Position numbers and translations under genes: made by a program
Notes under the pieces: generated by a model
Database searches by the model: none
Told to the model about the DNA's origin: nothing
The model's input: the letters and a program-made list of their open reading frames with translations, nothing else
Assembly: GCA_947503895.1 (NCBI GenBank)
Contig: CANNFT010000007.1
Location: 186,001 to 250,000 of the forward strand
Direction of reading: 5' to 3'
DNA: 64,000 nt
Source of the DNA: an uncultured Saccharospirillaceae bacterium
Lineage (GTDB): Bacteria; Pseudomonadota; Gammaproteobacteria; Pseudomonadales; Oceanobacteraceae
Shown: positions 39,601 through 49,637 of the stretch, piece by piece
Layout of the letters: each line of letters begins with the position of its first letter
Position numbering within the stretch: the stretch's first letter is position 1

Positions 39601-39702
39601 ACTGAGTTTTAGTGTTTTAAATTGCAGATACCTCCCATTGCATCTTTCTAAATTAGAACCCCATATAACCTGTGTAGGATTTCTAAATCGAATAAATAGC
39701 AG

Positions 39703-40476
39703 CTATTTTTCTACAAGAAAATTTCCATTCTTTTGTTTTTCTGCCTCTTTAAACAGAGAAAATGTTTGATTTACATAATTTGTAACAGAAGCCATTTTTT
39801 GAGTGTGTTGGCGCAATTCCGATGTCATTGTCGCCTCTACCAATTTAACTCGCCTGTTCAAATCGTCTGTTTCAAAATACGCATAAAACCAAGGGTCTCC
39901 GCGTTTGATTTTTAATGGTTTTGAAATATCAAACCATTCAAACGCCCACATGAGCGTACGAGGCCATATATGTGTCGGCAGCCTGCCGCCAAATACCAAT
40001 CCAGGCCATGACTTGGCATTGAAGTGCATAAAGGGTTCAGCTTGTGTGAGATAAACAGGCTCATCCGCTACAAATAAGTAGGGAGCATTAATTTGAATCA
40101 TAGGGCGACTAGGATGACGCCACTCTTTTTCAGAGACTAAATGTATTTCTTTTGCTAAATAGTTTTGACGAATAGCGCTATCGTCTCCGGCAAGGTTACG
40201 AATTTGAGTACGTCCTTTATCATCTTTAATTAATGCAATATGCAAATCAAAAGGGCATCGAATTAAAAAATGGCGAGATTCCATATCAAGCACTGCTGGA
40301 CAGCGTGCTGCTGACTTTACGTGTTGCTGCAGAGCAATATCTGTTTTCACCCGTTCTGGTTCAAAATAAATAAACCCGGCTTTTGGTGCATCAACAATCC
40401 AACCTATTTTTAAAGGCTTATTGGTTTTGATTGTTTTAGGTGAAGTGGGTTTTCCTGTATAAGGGCAATTATTCAT
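39703..40476 (-). CDS. Unrecognised protein in the RTX export cluster (257 aa)
   Basis: I do not recognise this family with confidence. It is a soluble protein without signal peptide or transmembrane segment. The N-terminus has a CPYTGKP motif; a central stretch reads RCPFDLHIALIKDD, then INAPYLFVADEPVYLTQ, and a C-terminal part is FEWFDISKPLKIKRGDPWFY followed by a charged helix. An AGG seven nt upstream supports the ATG. It lies between the RTX gene and the HlyD gene on the same strand (72 bp from HlyD), so it may assist secretion or modify the RTX protein; that is inference from position only. Confidence 0.7.
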   Translation of the reverse strand: MNNCPYTGKPTSPKTIKTNKPLKIGWIVDAPKAGFIYFEPERVKTDIALQQHVKSAARCPAVLDMESRHFLIRCPFDLHIALIKDDKGRTQIRNLAGDDSAIRQNYLAKEIHLVSEKEWRHPSRPMIQINAPYLFVADEPVYLTQAEPFMHFNAKSWPGLVFGGRLPTHIWPRTLMWAFEWFDISKPLKIKRGDPWFYAYFETDDLNRRVKLVEATMTSELRQHTQKMASVTNYVNQTFSLFKEAEKQKNGNFLVEK

Positions 40477-40548
40477 ATCGTACCTGCTACGGATGACATA
40501 TTTGTAATGAGTGGTTTTTATTTATTTAGTTGGTTCAAAATAAATGGT

Positions 40549-41856
40549 TTAATCCTCAATAAATGACCTCGCTATTGAATCTGTAACCGGTTGCACCATA
40601 TAAGCTAACAGCGTTCTGGAACCTGTGTTGATGAGCACCTCAGTGGGCATTCCGGGAACCAAGGCTTGGTCACCCAGTGGTATAAGGGCTTCTCTGGTGA
40701 TAACTACTTTCGCCAAATAGTAAGGCATATTGGTATGTTCATTTGTCAGAGCATCTGCGGATATTTCTACCAGAGTCCCGGCCACCTCTGGGGTAACACT
40801 GGATTTAAACGATGCGAATCGGACTTTCGCTACCATCCCATGACGCACACGATCAATATCCTGCGGACTTATTTGTGCATGTACGATGAGAGGTTGATTT
40901 TCGGGAACAATATCGAGAATTTTTTCACCGGGTTCAATAACAGCGCCCAAAGTATGAATATTAAGCGCCAATACTTTTCCATCGACAGGTGCCCGAACAT
41001 TGCTTCTCTCAACCTGATCTTGAAGAACAATTAGTTCCTGTTCGACTTCAAACAGAGTTTGGTGTACTTCCGCTAGCTGAATTGAAATCTCTTTACGCTG
41101 TTTTTGCTTGATATAACGATATTTGATCTTTAACTCTTGAATGCGCTGCTCGCTACTTTCAATTCTGGATTGATAGCCTTGAACCTCACCCATCAACGAT
41201 TGGGTATGACGCTCTAACCGCTTGACCTGCATAGCATCAATATAACCACCTTCTAACAACTTGTATTTATCGGTCAGTTCGCCATTAAGCGACTCTAAAA
41301 TTAAATTATTAGTGTCTACATTGGCTTTATATCCCTTAACATTGGCTTGTAACGATTTGATTTTTTGCTTAGTCATGCTCAATTCACTCTCTAGTGCTTT
41401 TTTACGTGATTCATAAAGCGCTGTTTCATTGCGTATCAATTTCTCCGAATGTGATCCAAGTAGATTAAGCTTATTCATTTCTTTTGTGATTGATGTTTTG
41501 GGGTTTAACTCCGCTAATAAGCGCACCTGTGTTATGAGAAGCTGCTCTTGTTTACTTTTAAGTGATTTTTTTATGGAAAGTGATTTTGTATCATCCATTA
41601 TTATCAATATGTCTCCTTGCTTTACCTCTAGACCTTCTTGCACCAAAATAGATTTAACAATGCCCCCCTCTAAATGCTGAACGGTTTTCCTGTTCCCTTC
41701 TATTGCTACCTGACCTGGAGCAAGCGCTGCACTTTCTAAGGGAGCAACCGTTCCCCAAACCACGAAAGTGCCAAATAGCCCCACTATTAATATATAGCTA
41801 AGCCACTTCAATTTTATTATGGACACAGGAACACTATTCGAATCTTCTATTTTCAT
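40549..41856 (-). CDS. HlyD-family type I secretion membrane-fusion protein
   Basis: 435 residues from the ATG at 41856, which has GAGAG 8 nt upstream; a GTG at 41886 is open but less likely. One N-terminal transmembrane helix (about 17-38, LSYILIVGLFGTFVVWGTVAP) is followed by a biotinyl-lipoyl-like half (QHLEGGIVKSILVQEGLEVKQGD), long coiled coils (about 85-270) and the beta-barrel region (RAPVDGKVLAL; ISPQDIDRVRHGM). It links the inner-membrane ABC exporter to an outer-membrane TolC-type channel. It belongs to the PrtE/AprE-like branch. No TolC gene is in this cluster. Confidence 0.93.
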   Translation of the reverse strand: MKIEDSNSVPVSIIKLKWLSYILIVGLFGTFVVWGTVAPLESAALAPGQVAIEGNRKTVQHLEGGIVKSILVQEGLEVKQGDILIIMDDTKSLSIKKSLKSKQEQLLITQVRLLAELNPKTSITKEMNKLNLLGSHSEKLIRNETALYESRKKALESELSMTKQKIKSLQANVKGYKANVDTNNLILESLNGELTDKYKLLEGGYIDAMQVKRLERHTQSLMGEVQGYQSRIESSEQRIQELKIKYRYIKQKQRKEISIQLAEVHQTLFEVEQELIVLQDQVERSNVRAPVDGKVLALNIHTLGAVIEPGEKILDIVPENQPLIVHAQISPQDIDRVRHGMVAKVRFASFKSSVTPEVAGTLVEISADALTNEHTNMPYYLAKVVITREALIPLGDQALVPGMPTEVLINTGSRTLLAYMVQPVTDSIARSFIED

Positions 41857-41979
41857 AGCTAAACTCTCTTTAATACTATATAGCACGCATCACTAGGTGA
41901 TTTATTAATGATTCAATAGAAAAGCAGCGACTAGAATTATGATATTGGACTGATCATTATTTTAATTAGCCGCTATTCA

Positions 41980-43746
41980 TTATTTTGTTGCATTCACTTT
42001 ATTGTCACTTAATGCGGTGTAGCTTGATGACCCGCTCGGGTTACTTGACTGGGAACTTTCTCTCAACTTCTGTAGTACTGCCTCTCTTGGGCCATACATA
42101 CTGAGTTGTCCATTCGCCATTACGAGGATTTTATCTGCTTGAAATAATGCACTTTGACGATGACTAATCACTATGACGGTATTGCCGTCTTGCTTACATT
42201 GCTTTAACGCTTGCGCCAAAGCTTGCTCACCTGCTTCATCTAAATTGGAATTGGGTTCATCTAAAACAATCACTTTCGGATTACAGTAAAGTGCCCGTGC
42301 TAATGCAATACGTTGTTTTTGACCTCCTGACAGTCCATGCCCTCCAACGCCTAATTCTGTATCGTATCCATCGGGCAATTGAAGTATTAATTCATGAACA
42401 CCAGATTTTTTGGCAGCGGCAATGACTTGTTCTGAATCCACATTTCCAAAACGAGCAATATTTTCTTTGACCGTTCCAGGGAATAGTTCAATATCTTGTG
42501 GTAGATAGCCTAAATGAGGCCCAATAGATTCACGATTCCACTGCTGAATATCTGCGCCATCCAATCGAACATGACCACTCGTTGTTGGCCAAATTCCTAA
42601 AATTGCTCTAGCCAGACTGGATTTTCCTGAAGCACTTGCACCAATGACTGCGACAACATCGCCCGCTTTAATACCGAAGCTTAGCCCTTTTAATACAACC
42701 TGTTTATCCGGATTCTCTTTATGATCTATTCCAGGTATTGCAACCACAGCTTTTTCAAATGCTAGATTGCCTTTAGGTTCGGGAAGTTCCATATTATTAG
42801 TTGAAACTAATATTTTTCGTGATATTTTATTGAGGCGATCATATTGGCCACGGGAACTCACAACTGATTGCCAAGCACCCGTGAGCTGATCAATCGGAGC
42901 TAAGGCTCTACCCAATAAAATGGAGCCGGCTATCATCAGTCCTGGGGTGATTTCCTGATTCAACACTAAAAGTGCGCCGGCTCCTAAAATCAGAGACTGT
43001 AATATGAGCCTCAATGTTTTCGAAGTACTGGTTATCAATGCATTCCAATCTGCTGACTGGCTTTGTTCGATCAAGCTCTTAAAATGATGTTTTTCCCACC
43101 GGTTAATGAATCGCCTTAGCATTCCCATACCATGTATTGCTTCGGCATTAGTCAAGGTAGAGCGATAGAGGTTATCTGCTTTATTCGAAAAATGATTCGC
43201 ATTTGACTGTGGTTTCTTAATCAACATAGCATTTGCGAAAGTTAAAGTAACTAATAGCAATGCTGCAAATATAGCAATCCAGCCATACCACGGATGAAAT
43301 AAAAACATTACGGCTAGATATACCGGCACCCATGGTGCATCGAAAAACGCGGTTATAGCATGACCAGAAATGAACTGGCGAATTCCCTTAACATCACTCA
43401 TCAATTGATAGGGTCGTTGGTCAGATTTATTATTTAGCGCCCCTATGAACCCAATTTCAAAAGCATAGGAATTGGTGAGCTTATCGAATTGGTTTGCAGC
43501 CCTAGTCAATACCTTACTTCGTATCCACTGTAGGACGCCCATAAAACCTAACATTAAAATCATGAGCAATGTCAGCATCATTAGCGTGTCATAGCTTCCG
43601 CTGGTGACTACCCTATCGTATACCTGTAACATATAGAGCGTTGGTACCAGCATAAGTATGTTTATGAACATGCTGATTATTCCAACATGAATAAACGCCC
43701 CTTTGCATTGCTGTAATACTTCCTGAAGCAAAGTGTATTGTTTCAT
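41980..43746 (-). CDS. Type I secretion ABC transporter (PrtD-like)
   Basis: 588 residues: a membrane domain of six hydrophobic segments (about 20-290) joined to an ATPase domain. The ATPase shows Walker A GASASGKSSLARA, a Q-loop in LGYLPQDIELFPG, signature LSGGQKQRIALARAL, Walker B KVIVLDEPNSNLD and switch His in VIVISHRQSAL. There is no N-terminal C39 peptidase-like domain, so it is the PrtD/AprD type rather than HlyB or bacteriocin type. It energises export of the RTX protein across both membranes. It is the first gene of the minus-strand cluster, with a 466-bp region upstream shared with the AraC-like gene. The Shine-Dalgarno is weak. Confidence 0.94.
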   Translation of the reverse strand: MKQYTLLQEVLQQCKGAFIHVGIISMFINILMLVPTLYMLQVYDRVVTSGSYDTLMMLTLLMILMLGFMGVLQWIRSKVLTRAANQFDKLTNSYAFEIGFIGALNNKSDQRPYQLMSDVKGIRQFISGHAITAFFDAPWVPVYLAVMFLFHPWYGWIAIFAALLLVTLTFANAMLIKKPQSNANHFSNKADNLYRSTLTNAEAIHGMGMLRRFINRWEKHHFKSLIEQSQSADWNALITSTSKTLRLILQSLILGAGALLVLNQEITPGLMIAGSILLGRALAPIDQLTGAWQSVVSSRGQYDRLNKISRKILVSTNNMELPEPKGNLAFEKAVVAIPGIDHKENPDKQVVLKGLSFGIKAGDVVAVIGASASGKSSLARAILGIWPTTSGHVRLDGADIQQWNRESIGPHLGYLPQDIELFPGTVKENIARFGNVDSEQVIAAAKKSGVHELILQLPDGYDTELGVGGHGLSGGQKQRIALARALYCNPKVIVLDEPNSNLDEAGEQALAQALKQCKQDGNTVIVISHRQSALFQADKILVMANGQLSMYGPREAVLQKLRESSQSSNPSGSSSYTALSDNKVNATK

Positions 43747-44212
43747 TTATTATTTTTTTTCTGTCGGAGAGAAGGTGAGATCAAAAGTAACGCTATAGGT
43801 GGGACGGGTAAAGAACTGATTGATCGAATTGAAAAGTTGTGATTAATTTATTTTTTTTTCGCCAATTTATATCTGGAAAGTCATTTCAAACCAACTAAAA
43901 AGATAAATTAAAACTCAAAAGTATTTATCTTAAATCAGACTATCTTGTTGTGACATTTAAATTTTAAACAATTGGCAAGCTAATGCTACAATCCCATCTT
44001 CCCTATACTGATAGTATTGTTAATCCAATAACTTATAACCAATCAAAATGAGCGAATTCCAAAATGGAATAAGAAATTTTATATTCGGGCTTAGCAATAT
44101 ACTAATACACCCCTGACTAACTATTAGACCCATCTCACAGCATTATTTTAATAATCCTGCTATAACAGTTAATCTGCACGTTTAACTATGAATTAATAAT
44201 AATTAAATCAAT
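43747..44212. promoter_or_regulatory. Divergent promoter region of exporter and AraC-like regulator
   Basis: 466 bp, very AT-rich, with no protein gene. An inverted repeat ATTCCA-AAA-TGGAAT (44056-44070) is a possible operator. It should contain promoters for both directions. Confidence 0.5.
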
Positions 44213-45232
44213 ATGCTTGCAAAACACCCCTCTAACCCAGACTCAGAACCCACTGGCATGGCATCATCCATTAATCGCCATGTTAAATATTGGCAACACC
44301 TAGGGTTTCCCAAAGAACAATTAAAAGAAATATATGGTGCCCACTATGATCAATTACATAATACTCAGCATCGTATTCCCGTTAAACTCACTGGCTACGC
44401 ACTTGACTCGGTATCAGAGTATTTCAATGATGAAACTGTCGCATTTCGTACCGGGCTAAATGCTTCCATTTCAAGCTTGCAGGCAATGTCTCATGTATTA
44501 TTAACCTGCCCATCTGTTCGACATTTCATTAGTCTGGCTACTCAATTTCAACAATTGGCTACGCAAGGCTATCAAATGCTATTCAATGAAGGTGACTGCC
44601 GATCTAGCGTCGACATATTTGTGCCTAGCTACTCTCCATTTACAAACAAACAAATTGAGCTAAATATAGGAATAATTTTCAAATTGGTTGCAGATATAAT
44701 TTCCGACTATGAAAGTTTTAATCCTGTTATTCACATTAAACACTATAATCAGCAACTCCAGACTCCTAGGGAAATAGGCATTGATCTCCCTATTATGTTT
44801 AATTGCAAAAAGAATTCTGTAAGCTTTGATTCAAGTATTTTAGACAAACCACTTTGTAGCCCGAGCAAAGCGACTTTTGACTTAAATAAGCTGACGGCAA
44901 AAAAACAACTACAAGAAGTTCGTCTTGAGCAAGGCTTGCCTGAGCTTTGTAAAGGTATTATTAAACAATATTTATGCGACGGGGCTGCTAACTTAGAGGT
45001 TCTGGCAGGTTTGCTACAAATCAATAAGCGTGTCTTACAAGCACGCTTGAGCGACCAAAATACTACTTTTCGTCGCTTGTTAGATATAGCAAGAAAAGAA
45101 AAGCTCGAGACACTTGACATCAATTCATTAAGCAAGCGAGAAATGGCTCAGGAATTAGGGTTTACAACGTGCGTTGCTTTTGAAGAATCCTATAAACGAT
45201 GGAAAAATATTTCGTACTGTAAATCCTGCTAA
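44213..45232 (+). CDS. AraC-family-like transcriptional regulator, divergent from exporter
   Basis: 339 residues. The N-terminal two thirds match the OruR/ArgR-like AraC sensor domain only loosely (GYALDSVSEYFNDE; ALQAMSHVL-type helix). The C-terminal about 100 residues read as a decayed AraC HTH pair: FRRLLDIARKEKLETLDI, then SKREMAQELGFTTCVAFEESYKRWKNIS, which follows the family pattern. Domain length is short by about 20 residues at the C-terminus compared with a usual AraC end. The start has no Shine-Dalgarno. Its divergent placement next to the RTX export genes makes it the natural candidate regulator of that cluster. Confidence 0.72.
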   Translation: MLAKHPSNPDSEPTGMASSINRHVKYWQHLGFPKEQLKEIYGAHYDQLHNTQHRIPVKLTGYALDSVSEYFNDETVAFRTGLNASISSLQAMSHVLLTCPSVRHFISLATQFQQLATQGYQMLFNEGDCRSSVDIFVPSYSPFTNKQIELNIGIIFKLVADIISDYESFNPVIHIKHYNQQLQTPREIGIDLPIMFNCKKNSVSFDSSILDKPLCSPSKATFDLNKLTAKKQLQEVRLEQGLPELCKGIIKQYLCDGAANLEVLAGLLQINKRVLQARLSDQNTTFRRLLDIARKEKLETLDINSLSKREMAQELGFTTCVAFEESYKRWKNISYCKSC

Positions 45233-45253
45233 TGATTGATGTAAACCAAACCG

Positions 45254-46027
45254 CTATTGGCATTGCGAAGTGGTGACATTAAATTGACCATCCCCACTAC
45301 AAATATCGCTCACCGACCAAGGTGAGCCAAAGTTAAACTTCTTGTAGTGATTTTTACTGCCAAATACCATTAGTCCCCTAGCGAGGGTCGCCGCTGATTT
45401 ACAAGCACTTAATGGTTTAGGTTTAAAAAAAGCCTGCCAACCACTTCTCTGCTGATACGAATGGTTGCAAATTTCAATTGCTCGCTTATAAAAAACGCCA
45501 TCACATTGTGCTCTGGTTTTGCCTGAGAAACCAGGCTCATTCTGATAGCACAGGTCGTGCATTATGCAGGCACCATGAAATACTTGCCCCCAATTTGAAG
45601 CATTCCATCCCGCATTAGGACCTTTATTCATTAAAGGCGGATTTCCCGGTGGATAGCCTGTACAACCATCGTGAAATAATAGGGCGTTGGTTTTTTCATT
45701 CCAGTTTGCACATACACCTTGATGATCTTGCTTGGTATTTTCTTTATCCCAAAGCTTCTCATATCCGTTAAATTCAACACGGATGCGCCCGTTATAAAAC
45801 TCGGCTAAATCAGAACCGGGTGTGGAGCCTCTTTCGCATAGCTCCCGTTTAAACTGCTGGTTGTAGTTACCCTTAGTACAAATTCCCGTGCAATTGCCAT
45901 TATCTGCACCATCCTTATCACCTGACCAAGACCAGCTATTTAATACGTCACTGTAGGCAGCGATTGGAAAGCTTAAGATCAAAATAAGGAATAATGTAGA
46001 TTGGTTTCTCTTGTGAATTCGTCTCAT
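45254..46027 (-). CDS. Secreted phospholipase A2-like protein
   Basis: 257 residues with a signal peptide (to about residue 26, IAAYS). The segment FHGACIMHDLCYQNEPG carries the CxxHDxC pattern of the PLA2 active-site helix, with the His-Asp pair near residues 155-156, and QCDGVFYKRAIEIC follows, as in secreted PLA2-fold proteins. A dozen cysteines suggest disulfides. PLA2 enzymes hydrolyse the sn-2 ester of phospholipids; the calcium-binding loop of the classical enzymes is not clearly seen, so activity is uncertain. A GGA seven nt upstream supports the ATG. It is convergent with the AraC-like gene and 22 bp from it. Confidence 0.68.
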   Translation of the reverse strand: MRRIHKRNQSTLFLILILSFPIAAYSDVLNSWSWSGDKDGADNGNCTGICTKGNYNQQFKRELCERGSTPGSDLAEFYNGRIRVEFNGYEKLWDKENTKQDHQGVCANWNEKTNALLFHDGCTGYPPGNPPLMNKGPNAGWNASNWGQVFHGACIMHDLCYQNEPGFSGKTRAQCDGVFYKRAIEICNHSYQQRSGWQAFFKPKPLSACKSAATLARGLMVFGSKNHYKKFNFGSPWSVSDICSGDGQFNVTTSQCQ

Positions 46028-46283
46028 CGCTATCCACAGACAGATTTATACTAAAAGGATATCGGATATTAGTTCATTAGAATTTGGTAGTAAATCAATA
46101 CCATTGGCCCTAAAGAACTCATGAATTACTGCCAATTTTTTCGCATTTACAGGAAACGAGATCTTTTTACTAGCCAATTGAGAGAATGCCGCTTCTTATT
46201 TATACCTATCATCAATAGAAACCTGATTTTTTTATTCATCTCATTAGCTTTCATCTGGTTCAATGTGCATAATTTGAGCGTTT

Positions 46284-47072
46284 TCATTTTGCTTGAATTG
46301 CATATTCTTCAATTAGCCCCTCTGCCTTCATTGCTTTTAACGCATCAGCAATGGGCTGCGCATATTTTTTATTTTTTGGGTGTAAAAAAGCGTGGGCAAT
46401 CACCGATTGCATGACGCCTACGCGATAAATCCCCCCACGTGCAAACTCGTCATTCTGGCTAATAAATTCATCTATGACGCTCCCCACGCCGATATGGAGC
46501 TGGGTTCGTCCTTCTTTGAGCTGGGCCAGCCCTTGCGACGTCGAATTCACAACAACGATCTTGCTTGGCTTTATCCATTTGGGTACATGTTGCGTGGTCA
46601 TCTTCACTCCTCGACGGTAGCTAACAAAACCATCGAAGTTTTTTAAATCGCTCCAGCCGTTGAGTTTATTGATCGGTTTGGCAGCAAAAGCGGAAAAGTT
46701 AAGACTAAAGTGAGGTTCGGGCACGATCACCATGCTCGGGTGCTTTTGTGCATAACTACTGACTCTGTGGATTTCCCCATCCGTCTTGCCGCTCACCGCA
46801 AAGTGCGTCGCGCGTTTTAGTGGTAAACCCTTATATTCTAAAGTGACGCCTATGCGATTGAGGGCTTCGGTGTAAATGAGCTTGAGCCAGCGGCCGTGGT
46901 AGGTGTTTTTCGTATCTTCAGAGCTCGATAACACAAGCGTCTTCGGCGGGCGCTTCGTCGATTGACTGTCTGAGCTGGCCCACGAATACATATCGAAGGA
47001 CATTAGCACTAGGCAAAATATCGACAAGCTGATGGAAGACAATAACATGCGGTTTGAATCTTTTATTCGCAT
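46284..47072 (-). CDS. Periplasmic solute-binding protein, SBP_bac_3-like
   Basis: 262 residues with a signal peptide ending in SWAS (about 32). The fold is that of amino-acid-type extracellular binding proteins (SSEDTKNTYHGRWLKLIYTEAL, RIGVTLEYKGLPLKRA, DGEIHRVSSYAQKHPS), a group often found without an ABC permease and possibly acting as a sensor input. No permease gene is nearby. A GAGG seven nt upstream supports the start. It is the last gene of the interrupting region before dapB. Confidence 0.75.
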   Translation of the reverse strand: MRIKDSNRMLLSSISLSIFCLVLMSFDMYSWASSDSQSTKRPPKTLVLSSSEDTKNTYHGRWLKLIYTEALNRIGVTLEYKGLPLKRATHFAVSGKTDGEIHRVSSYAQKHPSMVIVPEPHFSLNFSAFAAKPINKLNGWSDLKNFDGFVSYRRGVKMTTQHVPKWIKPSKIVVVNSTSQGLAQLKEGRTQLHIGVGSVIDEFISQNDEFARGGIYRVGVMQSVIAHAFLHPKNKKYAQPIADALKAMKAEGLIEEYAIQAK

Positions 47073-47435
47073 AGAAGAACCTCGCCCAATGACCCCTTTT
47101 AAAGGTGCCCTTAATCGCTACAGCTGCCTGTCCACACATTAATACATCCGTCGATCCTTCTCATGCCAACAATACGCGCCCAACCCATTCTGACTTATGA
47201 CCCTACCTTAGTTACCAGTATGAAGGCGAATCATCGTTCTTTTTTCAAACCATTTGTTCTATGCACACACTGCGCATATGGATTTAAGCTATTTGGTAGC
47301 GCAATACCACATGAATGGTGTGTGCCTGCAGGCGGAAATCAGCTAAACCAAGATTTAAAGATGAGCGATGCGGGGGGATCGGATAGCGCCGGTGCCTTTG
47401 GATCGACACCGGCGGAAATTAACTGAAAAGAGTGC
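47073..47435. other. Intergenic region at island/dapB boundary
   Basis: About 360 bp with no supported protein gene (an 87-codon frame lacks a binding site). The inverted repeat CGCCGGTG/CACCGGCG (47387-47414) lies 21 bp after the dapB stop and may be its terminator. This is the right end of the segment that splits carA from dapB. Confidence 0.45.
47387..47414 (-). terminator. GC-rich inverted repeat after dapB
   Basis: An 8-bp stem, CGCCGGTG/CACCGGCG, with a 12-nt loop. No T-run follows on the minus strand, so termination is a guess from position. Confidence 0.4.
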
Positions 47436-48314
<879 letters not shown>

Positions 48315-48353
48315 TCAAAGATGCTCCGAAACATAAACGCTGAACCTCAATAA

Positions 48354-48392
48354 ACAAAAACCCCGCTGGACTGAGTCCCGCGGGGTTTTTGT
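48354..48392 (-). terminator. Intrinsic terminator of the grpE-dnaK-dnaJ operon
   Basis: AAAAACCCCGC ... GCGGGGTTTTT forms a strong stem with a T-run, 35 bp after the dnaJ stop. It can work on both strands. Confidence 0.93.
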
Positions 48393-48426
48393 TCGAGTTC
48401 AACTCAGGCATGCAAGCCCTAGTCGA

Positions 48427-49548
48427 TTATTCGAAAAATTGCTTCACGTTTTCGAACCAGCTTTTCTTACGCGGCGAGTGCGTCTCACCTTTTAAGCTCG
48501 CTTGAAACTGTTGAAGTATCTCTTTCTGTTCAGAGGTCAAATTGATCGGTGTTTCCACCATCACTCTGCAGAGTAAATCGCCCGCAGAACCTCCACGTAC
48601 CGGTACCACACCCTTTCCACGCAGGCGGAAAAGCTTTCCACTTTGCGTCTCGGCAGGAATCTTCAGATTCACACGGCCATCCAGAGTAGGCACTTCAATT
48701 TCACCGCCCAATGCTGCATCGGCAATCGTGATTGGCACATCGCAGTATAGGTTTCGACCATCTCGCTCAAAAATAGAGTGAGGCTTAATGTGGGATTCTA
48801 CATACAAATCGCCCGCTGGGCCGCCTCGTGTTCCGGCTTCCCCTTCGCCTGATAAGCGAATGCGATCTCCGTTATCCACGCCGGCTGGCACTTTAACATT
48901 AAGCGTTTTGGTCTCTTCTTTAACGCCTTGTCCGTGACAGCTGTTACAAGGGTCTTTGATAATGCTGCCCTGACCTCGACACGTTGGGCAAGTTTGCTGA
49001 ACAGAGAAGAAACCCTGCTGCATTCTGACTTGTCCTTGTCCATGACAGGTGCCACAGGCAGACGGTTTAGAACCTTCTTTAGCGCCGCTACCATGACAGG
49101 TATCACATTCGGTCAGCGTCGGCACACGAATTTTAACTTCCGCGCCTTTAACCGCTTGCTCTAACGTGAGCTCTAAATTGTATTTAAGGTCCGAACCTCT
49201 TTGAGGGCCGTTTCGGCTTCTACCGCCACCTCCGCCGCCACCAAAGATATCACCGAATACATCACCGAAAATATCTGAGAAATTACCACCACCGCCAAAG
49301 CCACCCGCACCGCCGGCTTGACCGTCAACGCCTGCATGGCCAAATTGATCATAACGCGCACGCTTGTCTTCATCGCCTAAAATTTCATAGGCTTCTGTCG
49401 CTTCTTTGAATTTTGCGTCAGCGTCTTTATCGTCCGGATTACGGTCCGGATGATACTTCATCGCCAGCTTGCGATAAGCACGCTTAATTTCTTTACTATC
49501 CGCGCCCTTTTGGACACTCAGTACTTCGTAATAATCTCGTTTAGACAT
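48427..49548 (-). CDS. dnaJ: Chaperone DnaJ (Hsp40)
   Basis: 373 residues, full length. J domain (about 1-70) with the HPD motif in [14 protein letters not shown], then a Gly/Phe-rich segment (about 75-110), four CxxCxGxG zinc motifs (about 140-210; [42 protein letters not shown]) and the C-terminal substrate-binding domain. It delivers unfolded clients to DnaK and stimulates ATP hydrolysis. It is the last gene of the heat-shock operon; 89 bp with competing hairpins separate it from dnaK. Confidence 0.98.
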   Translation of the reverse strand: MSKRDYYEVLSVQKGADSKEIKRAYRKLAMKYHPDRNPDDKDADAKFKEATEAYEILGDEDKRARYDQFGHAGVDGQAGGAGGFGGGGNFSDIFGDVFGDIFGGGGGGGRSRNGPQRGSDLKYNLELTLEQAVKGAEVKIRVPTLTECDTCHGSGAKEGSKPSACGTCHGQGQVRMQQGFFSVQQTCPTCRGQGSIIKDPCNSCHGQGVKEETKTLNVKVPAGVDNGDRIRLSGEGEAGTRGGPAGDLYVESHIKPHSIFERDGRNLYCDVPITIADAALGGEIEVPTLDGRVNLKIPAETQSGKLFRLRGKGVVPVRGGSAGDLLCRVMVETPINLTSEQKEILQQFQASLKGETHSPRKKSWFENVKQFFE

Positions 49549-49579
49549 AAACTTTTGTCTTCACTTAGATGGGTTAAGT

Positions 49580-49622
49580 CAGACGCAAGACGGGAGACGT
49601 CTGTATAAGATGCCTCCCGTCT
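49580..49622 (-). promoter_or_regulatory. Competing hairpins between dnaK and dnaJ
   Basis: AGACGGGAG (49588-49596) can pair with CTCCCGTCT (49614-49622). CAGACG (49580-49585) can pair with CGTCTG (49598-49603), whose loop holds the first arm. The two structures would exclude each other unless they form a pseudoknot. They lie 15 bp after the dnaK stop, so they could affect processing or read-through into dnaJ. Confidence 0.5.
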
Positions 49623-49637
49623 CCCATCTATCGTCTG

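Noticed and set aside
40549..43746. Search for a TolC-type outer-membrane channel with the exporter
   Set aside because: No gene in the cluster has TolC features; the channel must be encoded elsewhere.
46121..46414. 97-codon hydrophobic open frame overlapping the solute-binding protein
   Set aside because: It overlaps a well-supported gene on the other strand and lacks a binding site.
47163..47426. 87-codon open frame next to dapB
   Set aside because: No binding site and it runs into the dapB terminator region; it is probably a chance frame.
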